The notes beneath the pieces were generated by a model. It had not been told where the DNA came from, ran no database searches, and worked only from the letters and a program-made list of their open reading frames with translations. A stretch of DNA of 64,000 nt from Ophiodon elongatus (taxonomy: Eukaryota > Chordata > Actinopteri > Perciformes > Hexagrammidae): positions 11,425,827 through 11,489,826 of the forward strand of contig JACSYO010002159.1 in the NCBI GenBank assembly GCA_016806645.1, in the 5' to 3' direction. Every line of letters starts with the position of its first letter. The first letter of the stretch is position 1. This document shows, one piece after another, positions 26,991-37,436 of the stretch. Position numbers and translations under genes: made by a program.

Positions 26991-29840
26991 AGGAAAAGGG
27001 GGATTGGGGGTGGTGGGCGGTGGGAGGAAAGCTGCAGTAGGAGAGACTCGGAGGTGAAAGACTTGTGACGAGAGTGTTAATACAGCACAGACTCCAACCA
27101 GAGATAGCTGTTCCCTTTCCTTTCCAAAAGCACATTATCATTATCACATTCTCTTTCAAAGCCTCTCCTTTATTCTGCCAAATTCCAATAGGCACTATTG
27201 GCATATATATGTTCTGTTGTGTCCAAAGCTATTTATATAATACAATCGGGGCTGAATAGCTCATTGTGTTTGCACAATGCAGTTATGACACATATTCATT
27301 TTTTATTTGAATACAGCATTCTGACACAATACTTATTTTAGCTCCGTTTACGTATTCAAAGCTCTTTAAACAAGCGTCATTCTGGCTTTTATGCTCGTCA
27401 CACTGGCATAATCTGCTCCCTTCATTCCCAAACGTGACGCATGTAGTACTGTAAATGCTTGAAAATGTATGTCTCAGTGTGTCCACAGAGAGCTTTTACA
27501 TATACACATGCACGAATGCACATGTGTGTAAATGCATGAGTGAATTTGTGTTTACATTTAGATTTGGAGTAGTGTTTGGAGGTGCAAATACATGGAGTGC
27601 TGAGATCTGTGAGCTGGCCGGTGTTAAAGTCTCCAGTGAGAGTGCATGTTACGCCAGCTTCAAAAGAGAGCACACATAACCCTAGTGTGGCTGAACACAA
27701 GTAAAAGTCCCTCGTCGTTCAATCTGCACGCAGGAGAGAGTGTACGAGATACTTCCAGCGTCTAAAGAGCATCCACATCATAAATTCACGTCTTCTAAAG
27801 CCTCATCAGAAATCTAGTTGAAAGATTTTGTTCTTGAGGGAAGGAATAGAGTGAGATATAACACCCTTTATCTCCCATGCTTTTAATGGTTTTCGCTGCA
27901 AATTGGGGTATTTGGCGAAGCAGTAAAAACATCCATTTTAGAGGAACAGATTAAGCAGGGTAAAGAATCTATTACTTTGTCCTGACAAGCTGAGGAGAGT
28001 GAGAGAGGAGAGGAGGCGCATCCTTGTGTCCAACCTGATTAGCAGATCACTGATTCAAATTGTCTCACTATCTAGGCAGCATCTACATTCTCATCTCCCA
28101 CATTTCCCTGTGTATCACACTTATTCCTGTCTGTCTCGCAGCTGCTCAGATCATTTTTCTATCAGAGGCCTGCTGCCTAATTCTATTGACATGCATGAAG
28201 TAAACTGTTAATGGAAATAGTTTAAGACCTCAGAAGATATTTCCTGAAAGTGAGAAGATCAGTTTAATGAATGATGGAATCACTTCATTGAAATCCTACT
28301 AAGGCAGGTGATTAAAACAAGTATGATTTAATTGGAACAAAAGACGGATTAAAATTTGTTGTATTTTTTTTATTTATTTTTTTTAATTCTTCTTCTTTGT
28401 GTGGGTCTAATAATATGTGAAATACAGTAACAAATACCTGCATCTCAAGTACCTGGTGGCTGAATGCAAATGTTCCTCAAACAGCGGGAGGAAAATATAT
28501 TGTGTCGTGTCTTGCTTATTTGTCTGATACATAAAGCAAACCTTTATTTCCCAAGAGTAATGCAAAACACTTTCACCTATTTATTCAGTCAGTAGGTGCC
28601 ACGCTTGATACATCTTCATGAAAATGCAGAGTAGAGAAAAAGGTTGAGATACAAAGCAGCTGCAGAGTGACAAAAAAAAAAAGTAATACATCGGTGTGAC
28701 AAATCTGGAAATAGCCAGTAACAAAGTTAAGGATCCATGTACTGATGCAGGTCATGACGTCAAAATAAAGTCGAGGCCTATTGTAGTGCTGTCATGGCGT
28801 GTCATGATCTCCAGCACAAAATATCCACACAGTGCACATGAACACACACGCGGATTCAACCTTTTGCCCGTTTTCAGCCGTGAAGAATCACTCCATTTTG
28901 TAGGCACATTTCTGGTTTAGGAGGATGCATGCATTTCCATTGTTGCCCAGTGGCAGGGCTTAACAAATAGGATTAGATCCGTGCCCGAGAGAGCACACTC
29001 CTGTTCAGGTGACACACAGCTCCATGCTCCAGCTCTGCAACTAGACACAGAGAATTACTGTTAAAGGTCAGTGGAGTCAGACGCTGAATGTCACAGCTTA
29101 GCCACAGTTTGGCGAAAAAATACATTAGATAAATACGCCTGTCTCTTAGTGGAGAGTTATTCTGCAGCTCCTGAATTTGCAGCATAAAAGACCTAGAATT
29201 ACAGGGAGAGTTAAAAGGCAACAGAGGCATATCGATTAGAGGCAGTGAATCAGGCTGCTGCTGTGCTGTGAATAATAAATTGAGTAGAAGACAGCCAGAG
29301 GTTGTCAGATGGAACTTTCATGATGGGCTGTGAGTTGTGCTCATTTTAGATGAGACTGTGGATAAGTCACATCTCCAGTCTCTGGGATCTGGGGAATCAT
29401 GTCACCGATCAGAAAGCGCCTAGGAGCAGCTTACTACAAGTTTAAATAAGCATTCCACGCCCCATTTAACAACACAAAAGACTGATCACAGCCTCCACTC
29501 ACTGCAAAGTAGTGCCGATGGAATCAGGGAAGGGATTGGACTCTTAATAGAAAATCTCCCTGGTGGCGGAATATTAAAAAGGGTAATTCAGAAATAGCTA
29601 CATTGGCGTCAAATCAGACAAGAGTGTTGCGCCTGAGATCCAATCAGCTTCACGGAGACATCTTGTGATTCACTGGAGCAGGTGTTATTGTTTGCTCTCT
29701 TCAATAGACTCCTCATTGTGTGGGCCAAAACACACTCATTGTATTCAGTAAGTAAACTATGACAGAGAGTTGTAGCACTGTGGCACAAGTTGAACCAATC
29801 ACAGAGAGAGAGACAATATCACTCTGTAAAAACTAAATTA
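26991..29840. other. Non-coding, nothing recognised
   Basis: About 2.8 kb without gene or recognised repeat; only short, overlapping chance frames. Confidence 0.5.
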
Positions 29841-29880
29841 TTTCAATTGCCCAGCAGGGGCGACTCCCCTGGTTGCAAAA
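29841..29880. repeat. 40-bp exact inverted copy of 26901-26940
   Basis: All 40 bases equal the reverse complement of 26901-26940, and the flanks on both sides are unrelated. The core aggggagtcgcccct is itself a short hairpin. It is either a small fragment of the same interspersed family or a local template-switch copy. Confidence 0.9.
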
Positions 29881-29962
29881 CTAAAACATAGTTTTTTTTT
29901 TTAATTTTGTTTAGGAGGCCATTATTTCGAAAGACAAGAGGCTTTGACAGAGGAAGACAATA

Positions 29963-30214
29963 TACTTGTACAGCGCTTTTATAGTATTCCGACCACTCAA
30001 AGCACTTTAACACTACATGACATCATTCACCCATTCATACACTGATGGGAGGGGCTAAGGTGCCACCAGCCAATCAGGAGTAGCTATCATTCACACACCG
30101 CTACAGGAGCAATTTTGGGGTTAAGTGTCTTGCCCAAGGACACATCGACATGGGCTAGCCGGGGATTGAACCGCCGATTGAAGGATGACCCTGCTCACCA
30201 CTAAGCCACAGTCG
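29963..30214 (-). mobile_element. tRNA-derived SINE, minus orientation (copy 1)
   Basis: Read on the minus strand it has the same order of landmarks as the copies at 40519 and 42086: a tRNA-like head with a B-box-like sequence, gtgtccttgggcaagacac, a body with cccctcccatcagtgtatg, and a 3' end aaagcgctgtacaagta. The head is damaged. It lies about 750 bp upstream of rtn4rl1 exon 2, in antisense orientation. Confidence 0.8.
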
Positions 30215-30509
30215 TATGACTTCAATACATAATACATCTGTCCACCATTTTGGTCCTGGCTGAGATATATTCAACAATATCGATGAAATGTTGTTCATTA
30301 GGTTGTCATTTTTTGATTCAGAGTCAAATATTTTTGACATAATTAGTTGTTTTTCTGGTTGCATAATTTTGACAGATTTGCTGCATATATCAAAATGTCT
30401 CTAAAGGATTCATTATTTAATGGTCCCCTGACTTTTCGTTTAGCCCTACTAGCAGGTTTTACTTTTTTTTACATTCACTTGTAAACCCAGTGGCATTTCC
30501 AACAACCTG

Positions 30510-30660
30510 AGCTGTACTTTGTGTTTAGGGCTACTGGGCAAATGTTAGCATGCTAACTAAGATGGTGAACAAGGCAAACATGATTTCTGCTAAACATCAG
30601 CACGTTAGGATTGTCACTGTGAGCATGTTAGCGTGCTGATGTTAGCTTTACAGTACAGCC
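30510..30660. repeat. Interspersed repeat with strong internal hairpin
   Basis: The segment has the gttagcatgctaac / aagatggtgaac / catcagca motifs of a repeat I remember as common in teleosts. The arms 30593-30617 and 30619-30643 pair as an imperfect hairpin with almost no loop, ending in aacatcagcac and gtgctgatgtt. It sits about 320 bp before rtn4rl1 exon 2. Confidence 0.6.
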
Positions 30661-30781
30661 TCACATAGCAACCATAGAGGCTGTCAACTCTCAGTGTTAT
30701 TAATATATATTTCTAGTCTTCAAGTTTGGTCTAGACAAGGAGGCATTAACTATCTAACTAACTTAATTGATTTTCTTTTTT

Positions 30782-30795
30782 CCTTCCTTCCTTCC

Positions 30796-30859
<64 letters not shown>
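30782..30859. repeat. (CTTC)n plus (TG)n microsatellite in rtn4rl1 intron 1
   Basis: A short ccttccttcc run is followed by an uninterrupted TG array of about 60 bp (30799-30858). It is the first of two TG arrays directly before exon 2. Confidence 0.95.
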
Positions 30860-30860
<1 letters not shown>

Positions 30861-30908
30861 TTTATGTAATCATTCTTTCTCGATCTTCCTCTTTCTCCGT
30901 CTATCAAC

Positions 30909-30917
30909 GTGTGTGTA

Positions 30918-30951
<34 letters not shown>
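30909..30951. repeat. (TG)n tract abutting the exon 2 splice acceptor
   Basis: An interrupted TG array (two tgta variants, then perfect TG) ends 14 bp before the acceptor AG of rtn4rl1 exon 2. The remaining sequence, gcacgctctctgcag, gives only a short pyrimidine run, so the array occupies the place of the usual branch-point and polypyrimidine region. Confidence 0.9.
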
Positions 30952-30952
<1 letters not shown>

Positions 30953-30965
30953 ACGCTCTCTGCAG

Positions 30966-31417
30966 GCTGTGGGCTGGAGTTCCTGCTGGTTCTCTGCGGG
31001 CTCGAGTTTTCCTGGTCCTGCCCCCGTCACTGTATCTGCTACACTGCACCCACCACCGTCTCCTGCCAAGCCCATAACTTCCTGTCGGTCCCCGAAGGCA
31101 TTCCTCCCGACAATGAGCGTATCTTCTTACAGAACAATAAGATCCATCGCTTACTTCGGGGACATTTCAGCTCCAATACGGTCACTCTCTGGATATACTC
31201 CAATAACATCACTTACATTGAGCCGTCCACATTCCACGGCTTCACGCTGCTCGAGGAGCTGGACCTCGGAGACAACCGCCACCTGCGCTCCTTAGCAGAA
31301 GACACCTTCCACGGGCTGAATCGGCTCAATGCGCTTCACCTGTACCGTTGTGGGCTCAGTTCACTCCCTAATAACATCTTCCAAGGCCTCAGAAACCTGC
31401 AGTATCTCTACTTGCAG
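30966..31417 (+). CDS. rtn4rl1: rtn4rl1 coding exon 2: signal peptide end, LRRNT, LRR1 to mid LRR5
   Basis: Encodes the N-terminal part of reticulon 4 receptor-like 1, a GPI-anchored leucine-rich-repeat receptor on neurons, related to the Nogo receptor. The exon opens after ctctctgcag with a split Gly codon (phase 1). It gives a hydrophobic stretch LEFLLVLCGLEF, then the cysteine-rich LRR N-cap CPRHCIC...VSC (31019-31080) and four complete LRRs. VTLWIYSNNITYI, with an N-glycosylation site, is characteristic of RTN4RL1 rather than RTN4R or RTN4RL2. The donor cag|gtacac follows residues YLYLQ, phase 0, in the middle of LRR5. Reading on would hit a stop after two codons. The initiator Met must come from an upstream exon, which in mammals encodes only about four residues; no such exon was found here. 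The reading frame continues upstream into TG repeats, which are intronic. Confidence 0.95.
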
Positions 31418-32023
31418 GTACACTAGACTGTTTTTACCACCAAGACTCTATTAGGGCTGTCACTCTTCCACAAGAACAAATTTCAACTAACACAACCTAC
31501 GTAGACAAATTCTAAACTATGTTGTAAAATTAATGTGTTGTTGATTCGCAGTGCCTCCCCTGCCTTACTTGAGTGACAAGCTGGCAGTTGCATTTTACAT
31601 CAGCATCAGCATACAAACCCTACTTCTATCCACAATTTTCCCATCTGTGGTGTCAAATCCAAATTTCTTTTGCACATTACTTCACAGATGGTTTGGTGTC
31701 ATGATTATCCATTCAGCACTGCTTGTTATTTTTCTCCATTTTGTGAAAATAACCACAATAGTCTACTTTTCTGAAGGCATGCAATAGGTCAGATGTATGC
31801 TTTCCCTGGAGTACAAGGCACAGGAGTGCTTATTCACTCGGAATTTTGAATTTGAACAGATACTATTTGCATAGTATGCTGATTCATAAAACATATCCAT
31901 GGCATGTAGACACAAGTTAATGTGACAATAATTTTGCATGATAATGTTGGAATGAAAACTTGTCAAACAACTTGTCAATATCTATCAATATCTAATGATT
32001 ATGTGCGTTCTGTATCTCCTCAG
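31418..32023 (+). other. rtn4rl1: rtn4rl1 intron inside LRR5 (606 bp)
   Basis: The intron has gtacac at its 5' end and ctgtatctcctcag at its 3' end, phase 0. It separates YLYLQ from DNHLKFL, which are adjacent in RTN4RL1 of mammals. Stops occur in all frames, so retention would truncate the protein after LRR4. Two chance frames (31551-31787 and the first 34 codons of the frame beginning 31922) are intronic. To my knowledge the mammalian gene encodes this region in a single exon. Confidence 0.92.
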
Positions 32024-32914
32024 GATAATCATCTGAAGTTCCTGCAGGATGACACATTTATGGACCTCCACAATCTGAGCCACCTGTTCCTGCATGGCAA
32101 CCGTCTGTGGAGCCTGAACCAGAACACCTTTAGAGGCCTTCGAGCCTTGGACCGACTGCTTCTGCACCAAAACCAGATTGAGTGGGTTGACCGCCTGGCC
32201 TTCCACGACCTAAAACGTCTCACCACCCTCTACCTGTTCAACAACACCCTGATACAGCTCTCCGGACAGTGCCTGGACACACTGCCCGCATTGGAATACC
32301 TGCGCCTCAACGACAACCCCTGGTCATGTGACTGCAAGGCCCTGTCGCTATGGGAATGGTTGAAGCGTTTTCGAGGCTCTACATCGTCAGTGGGTTGCCA
32401 GGCGCCGGTTGATATGATTGGGAGAGACCTCAAGGAGCTGCGCAAGGAGGACTTCCCCAACTGTTCACCAACTGTTCCTAATTCTGAGTCCAGAGCCCAG
32501 ACTAACAATTTATCTGGCACGGTGAATCCGTCCCTTAATCGTGGTGTGGTGGTGGGCTCTGGAGGGCAGACCCACATTGTGCACCCCTCAAGGCCTGGCC
32601 GCTCTCGGAACTGCACAAAGCCTCGTACCAGGGGCAAGGGGAAGGGTGACAATGAGGTTCACCACTCAAAGGAGGTCATGGTAGACAAGGAGGATTCCTC
32701 CCCGGATTTCACAGACGGGGGCAAACATGACCACACATCCCCAGATGGCACCATCACGCGGAGGAAGCACAAGTGTACTCCCCGGACCACTGTTCGCCCC
32801 CCTAGTGGGGTTCAGCAAGCCAACAACAGGGCAACCTTATCCCAGTCATTACTACATGTTTGTGCCCTCTTTGCGGCCTTGATAACGACAAATATTGACT
32901 TCATTCTCCGTTGA
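32024..32914 (+). CDS. rtn4rl1: rtn4rl1 coding exon 3: LRR5-LRR8, LRRCT, stalk, GPI signal, stop
   Basis: This exon continues in phase 0 from exon 2 and encodes the last 296 residues. It completes LRR5 and adds LRR6-8 (NLSHLFLHGN, ALDRLLLHQNQ, RLTTLYLFNN). The LRR C-cap follows, NPWSCDC...LWEWL..FRGS...C...DFPNC (about 32315-32464), with the paired cysteines of the family. A basic, Ser/Pro-rich stalk of about 120 residues contains NLS and NCT glycosylation sequons and the family-typical RPPSGVQQA. The last ~23 residues (SQSLLHVCALFAALITTNIDFILR, shown here in part: LLHVCALFAALITT) are hydrophobic and end at the stop, as expected for a GPI-attachment signal. Combined with exon 2 and a short exon 1 the protein would be about 450 residues, close to the 441 of human RTN4RL1. 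No frameshift or internal stop is present. Confidence 0.96.
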   Translation, partial: DNHLKFLQDDTFMDLHNLSHLFLHGNRLWSLNQNTFRGLRALDRLLLHQNQIEWVDRLAFHDLKRLTTLYLFNNTLIQLSGQCLDTLPALEYLRLNDNPWSCDCKALSLWEWLKRFRGSTSSVGCQAPVDMIGRDLKELRKEDFPNCSPTVPNSESRAQTNNLSGTVNPSLNRGVVVGSGGQTHIVHPSRPGRSRNCTKPRTRGKGKGDNEVHHSKEVMVDKEDSSPDFTDGGKHDHTSPDGTITRRKHKCTPRTTVRPPSGVQQANNRATLSQSLLHVCALFAALITTNIDFILR

Positions 32915-34240
32915 CCCTCAGAGGGTTTGGAAAATGAACACAAAAAAAAAACAGCCCTCAGACCCTCTCTTGCTCCTGCACTACAAGGCCTGTGTGTCTT
33001 TTATGTATGTGTGTGTGTGAGTGTGATTATATGTGTAAATGTAGTGTAGGGAGCTTTACTGTTCAGACTGAAACAGGCATCAAAAGCATCAAACATCTAC
33101 AACAGAAAGACTCACAGCACAAAAATTGAAGGGACTAAGAGACAGAGAATGACAAAAGATTAATGCAGACCAAGCTTGCACTGCCACTTATGCCAGTATG
33201 ATTTCATCTGCATATGTCTTGGTATCTTATGTATTTTTAAACATCTGTTTTTCACCCAACTGGATCTCAGATAACCAAGATTTGGTTAAAATAGAGAAAA
33301 GAGGGAAAAGATGACAAAGCAAATGAGGTAAACTTGTTAGCTCTGAGACAGATAAGCTAGGTGTTCAAGTGTTCCATCCAGCTTTAACTTTCAGTTCACA
33401 GTTTGTAAATTGTTATCAAGTACAAAAGATAAGTCAATGAACCTGTCAGGCCTCCGGCCTCAGTCCTTTTTGCCCTCATCCTTTCTGCCAAATGTACTCT
33501 GTCCAGACAATTGGGTGTAAGTATTTCTTCAAAACAAAGAGTCTAAGCATGGCAATAAATAGTCCTTCAGTATCAGACGATGGAATGTGCCATTAACACA
33601 GCAAAATCGAAATCTATAGCTACAGATGTTTTAAGGCTATAAATAGAGCAACCATTAGCTCATACGCTGTATGGAGTCGTAACAAATTGTAACAACTACT
33701 CTCTGCACAATGCTGACCTTTTTAAGGTACTGTACCAACCTTTCTAACAGCATTTCTCATTTGTATTACATGTCTACACACAGCTCTGCTTCCATCTTCA
33801 TTTACACCACTTCTCTCCCTCTGTGCAACTAAATATTAAGCTGACAATTGTTTCAAGATGACGAGGACTCACCGCGCGCTATTTTCATTGGCTTGGAAAA
33901 CAGTGTGTGTGTCTCTGGGAGATCAAGCTGTGAATATTGACGAAGTCTGTCTATATCTTGTGTCAGATGTTGTTCATTTGATTTTTCTAAGACACAAAGT
34001 GGACCTAGAGACGGACCCCCGCTGCGGGGCCAACAGGAGCCTTAGAGGTGGAGGGTCAAAGGTGTGATTTCTCAGTTTCCTGGTGAGGTTGTGCTGAACT
34101 GATCCCTCCCCAGTGAGGGCGAACCTCCCTCACTGAAAACGTGAGGAACACATTTTTATCTTAATCACTTAACATCAAAGGAACACAAGACTCAAGAAAA
34201 AAATGTGTGTGTAACATCAATGACTCAATAAAACATAAAA
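32915..34240 (+). other. rtn4rl1: Probable rtn4rl1 3' untranslated region
   Basis: Sequence after the stop is non-coding. It contains possible polyadenylation signals aataaa at 33554-33559 and 34227-34232; the second is followed by an A-rich stretch. Further aataaa motifs occur near 35114 and 35222. Which site is used cannot be told without transcript data. The 69-codon frame at 33858-34067 lies inside this region and has no recognised domain. Confidence 0.5.
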
Positions 34241-35831
34241 AAAAAACATTTTGAAAGGAGCATGGTAAAACAAGGATCGTGCAGAGAAAATGATGCCTCT
34301 TATTAACTGATGTGATTGTCCATGGATGTGGGGATCCAAGACAATCGCCTCTGAAGTATCAAGGTTTTGCAGTACAATGCAGATCGACAGATGGACAACT
34401 ACGGGACGTCTTGCTGTACTTCTGGAGCTTTTGTGCCTCCCTTAAATCTACCGATAAGATGGTGTTTGTATCAATGTGAACTATACCAGTACTAATGGAG
34501 ACAAGGGGACTTCTTGCAGTGCTGATATTAATCATTTACTGTATTACTATGAGAAAAAACAATATCAGTGACATTGATGATAACAGGGTTTTCTCCTCCT
34601 CCTGTCAGGAGGAATCTTTTGATTTTCAATTTTCTGGTGATTTGTTTATTTACGTATTTTCCATGTTATATTTTTAGAGCCTTTTATTTGTTAATGCACA
34701 ATTCCTCACCTCCCTATTTCTTGTTCTACTGTATGCCTATTCATCTTCTTTCTTTGCCATAATTCAATTGTTCAGTAAGTTATCATCAGAAAACAACAGT
34801 ACAAAAATGTTTATAAAGATATTAAAATCTATATCTTCTTATGTCTACCGTTGCAGTCTGAGTCTGTTTATTGCTGTACTTGAGGTTTTAGAGGCTTATT
34901 TAGAGAAAGTAAAAGCCACGCTCGAACCCCTATTCTTGCCTATTTTTTTCCTTTAATTCATTTACACCAGAAATTGATAATGCCAGCAAATTTAGTTTTT
35001 TTATGCACTGTTTCTCCCTATATGTTTGCTCTAGTTTGCATTTTGTCTCCCTTGATTAGACCTGCTGGCTAAAGTAAAGCTGCTTCCTACAAGCGAAATG
35101 TTGGCTACAAATGGAATAAAAGAGCCCATTTTATCAACAACGTACTGAAGTTCCTGACCAACAGGAAAAAAAGAAAATTCTAAGTCAACATGCAGACTGT
35201 GGTGTGATATATTGCAGTTCAATAAATCATTTAAAAGCACTGAAGATATTAATGAAAGTGTCATATTGAATCTGTAGGTATTCCAGGCTATTATTATTAT
35301 TAATGGCCCTTTAGAACATAAATTCTATTTCCTCTTCTTTAAATTCCCCTCACCGAGATAGAAATTGATCCACAAGTAAGTGTTCCATTTAACTTTTTTT
35401 CATAATTGTGTTAAATGATAAATGAGCACAGAAGCAGAGGTTATATGCATGGATGAGAGTGGGGTGTAATTATATTAAAACTGGCATCTGGTGTTTGATG
35501 CCCATCTACTCATCAGCTTTCAACTACTCTTACTCTGCATCACACAATGATTTTTGCTTTTCCTTCATATAACTTAATAAAAAAAATATTTTTGGTTGCA
35601 AGATTAAACATTTTATTCCTGTAGAAGCCCAGAAACTGTGAAAATTAAACATTTAAATGAATAAAGCTACATTTTATTTATTTTTTTGTTTTGTTTTGGC
35701 TAGAACCCAAAGCCCACACAAATCCTGTCAATTGTCTGGTTTTAAAGATGATTAAAGTAGTTTAAAATTAAAAGTGAAAGCAATTATCTTTCTGTTTTAC
35801 TGCCACAAAACAACTCAAAATATATATATAT
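34241..35831. other. Non-coding downstream of rtn4rl1
   Basis: May still be 3'UTR in its first part. No gene or recognised repeat; AT-rich, ending in a short (TA)n run at 35821-35830. Confidence 0.45.
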
Positions 35832-36208
35832 TGTGACGGCCCCAGGGCCTCTGCCGGGACTTGTGTGTGTTGTGTACCTGTTTCTGATTTCAGTGTTCCT
35901 GGTTGGTTGGCGCATGAGGCAATCAAGCAGATTGGAGGCAGCTGGCCACTGCCTTCAGTCTATAAGACCCGCCCCATCCTGAGAGAGGGGAGCCCATGAC
36001 ACACTTGGTGCTATGCTGGATGTGGGCTCCCAACATTACCTGTGTCGAACTGGCAGAATGTTTACCTGCCAGCATTCTTTATTAAGAATACTCATTTTTG
36101 TTACATTTGGAAAATGATCCTAACCTTTGTTAAATAAAAGTCATTGTTTAGTTAATTCCTTGCCTGAGCTTCCATCTTTTGTTATGGTTTTAGAGCCAGA
36201 CCATAACA
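35832..36208 (+). mobile_element. Solo LTR of a retrotransposon (Ty3/gypsy-like)
   Basis: The 377-bp unit begins tgtgacgg and ends ccataaca, an imperfect inverted terminal pair with the TG...CA ends of an LTR. It contains a TATA-like tataagac (35961-35968) and, further on, a polyadenylation signal aataaa (36133-36138) followed by a tt/gt-rich stretch, in the order expected of U3-R-U5. No primer-binding site, internal region or second LTR follows, so it is a solo LTR left by recombination. Flanking bases (tatat before, aatat after) could be a decayed 5-bp target duplication, but the AT-rich context makes this weak. The gypsy assignment rests on the style of the termini. Confidence 0.7.
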
Positions 36209-36987
36209 AATATCAATAATGATCAAGTCCAAAGTCAGCTAGGTTGATTTTCCTTTTTTCTTGTTCATGTTTGAGTGAGCTGATTGTTAAATGATAAATA
36301 GGAAAAAAATGAGGCATCCCTGGATCCATTTGTAACTATTTGCAGGAGCTGATGGGGTGTGGATTCTCTAATTAGCTTGTTCACATCCACACAAACATCC
36401 ATCATGGTAATTTAGGCAAAAAAATCAAACATGCACTGAGTAAAGTGAAGTGCACAGAACTTCATGAATCTGAGAATAAACGTGCTTATTTGTTCTGTTA
36501 AATGGAACGTTTTCCATTTTTACATAATCTGTCTATTTACACTGACTGTAGGTTTAATTAAAGGTGAGACTAACTTTGCTGTAAATTATTTAAAAGAGAT
36601 TAATTTTCATAAATGATGTACTGACACTTTTCAGGGTAAATTGAACTTTCTCGTAAACTCCTAGTTAAACTGCTCAATTTGCTAATTTGAAATGAATTCT
36701 TCACCTCCAGATTAGTATGAGGATTTATCTCAACTTAATGTCAATTTACAGGCTTTATCTGAGTTTTTGTTGTAGGACATGTGACCATGTGAGCCAGTTC
36801 CATTCACTGATAACGACCGTGACCTTTGGTTGAAAGAGCTCATCACTCAGCATTCAGTCGCTCATGTCCAGTGTCCTTGTCATGTTCCCTGTCTACAGCT
36901 ACACGGGATGTCTTACACCACTCCAGTTTTCCTCTTGGGGGTGTGCTGTCTTAAGGGTGTTTAACAGTGATCTTAAGGAAATAATTA
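36209..36987. other. Non-coding, nothing recognised
   Basis: AT-rich, no gene or repeat recognised. Confidence 0.5.
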
Positions 36988-37436
36988 ATTCAACATTTTG
37001 GGAAATACTCTTATTTATTATCTTGCAGAGAGTTAGATGAGCAGATTAATGCCACTCTCCTGTGTGTCTGTTATGAAACTACAGCCAGCAGATGGTTCGC
37101 TTAGCTTTGCATAAATACTGTAAACGGGGGAAACAGCTAACCTTGCTCAATACAGAGCATAGGCTGCACACCAATCTGAGTCCAACCTATATACCACCTG
37201 ACTCGGCCCTCCCCTGGATCCCAAACAATATATGTTATATAGCACGTATTGACACTGTAATATTCAATGATCCAAGCGTGACCACAGACTCAGAGTTAAA
37301 CCCCAGATCTCCACCCTTGAACCGCCCATGATTCAAAGGTAACAAAATCCACTCACCGGCAATTCTAAAGCTCACTAACTCACATTAAATCTGTTTTATC
37401 CGTACAAAAAACAAAAAGTCAAAAACAACAAGTTTC
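36988..37436. repeat. Teleost interspersed repeat interrupted by ~190 bp
   Basis: The left part (36988-37143: aacattttgggaaatactc, gagagttagatgagcagat, aaactacagccagcagatgg, aacgggggaaacagcta) and the right part (37335-37436: ggtaacaaaatccactcacc, taaagctcactaactcac, ttatccgtacaaaa) are, from memory, consecutive pieces of one very common fish repeat. The 190 bp between them do not belong to that consensus, so they are an insertion or a variant. No second copy exists in the window to confirm this. Confidence 0.5.

Noticed and set aside
26725..27204. 159-codon minus-strand frame
   Set aside because: Overlaps a recognised interspersed repeat, has no domain and no conserved-looking composition.
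30767..30965. Open frame extending upstream of rtn4rl1 exon 2 with an in-frame Met
   Set aside because: It translates TG and CTTCC microsatellite sequence (poly Cys-Val). The exon starts at the acceptor after ctctctgcag, where similarity to RTN4RL1 begins.
31922..32023. Met-initiated 34 codons in frame before exon 3
   Set aside because: They lie in the intron before the ctcctcag acceptor, and joining at 31417/32024 restores an unbroken LRR5.
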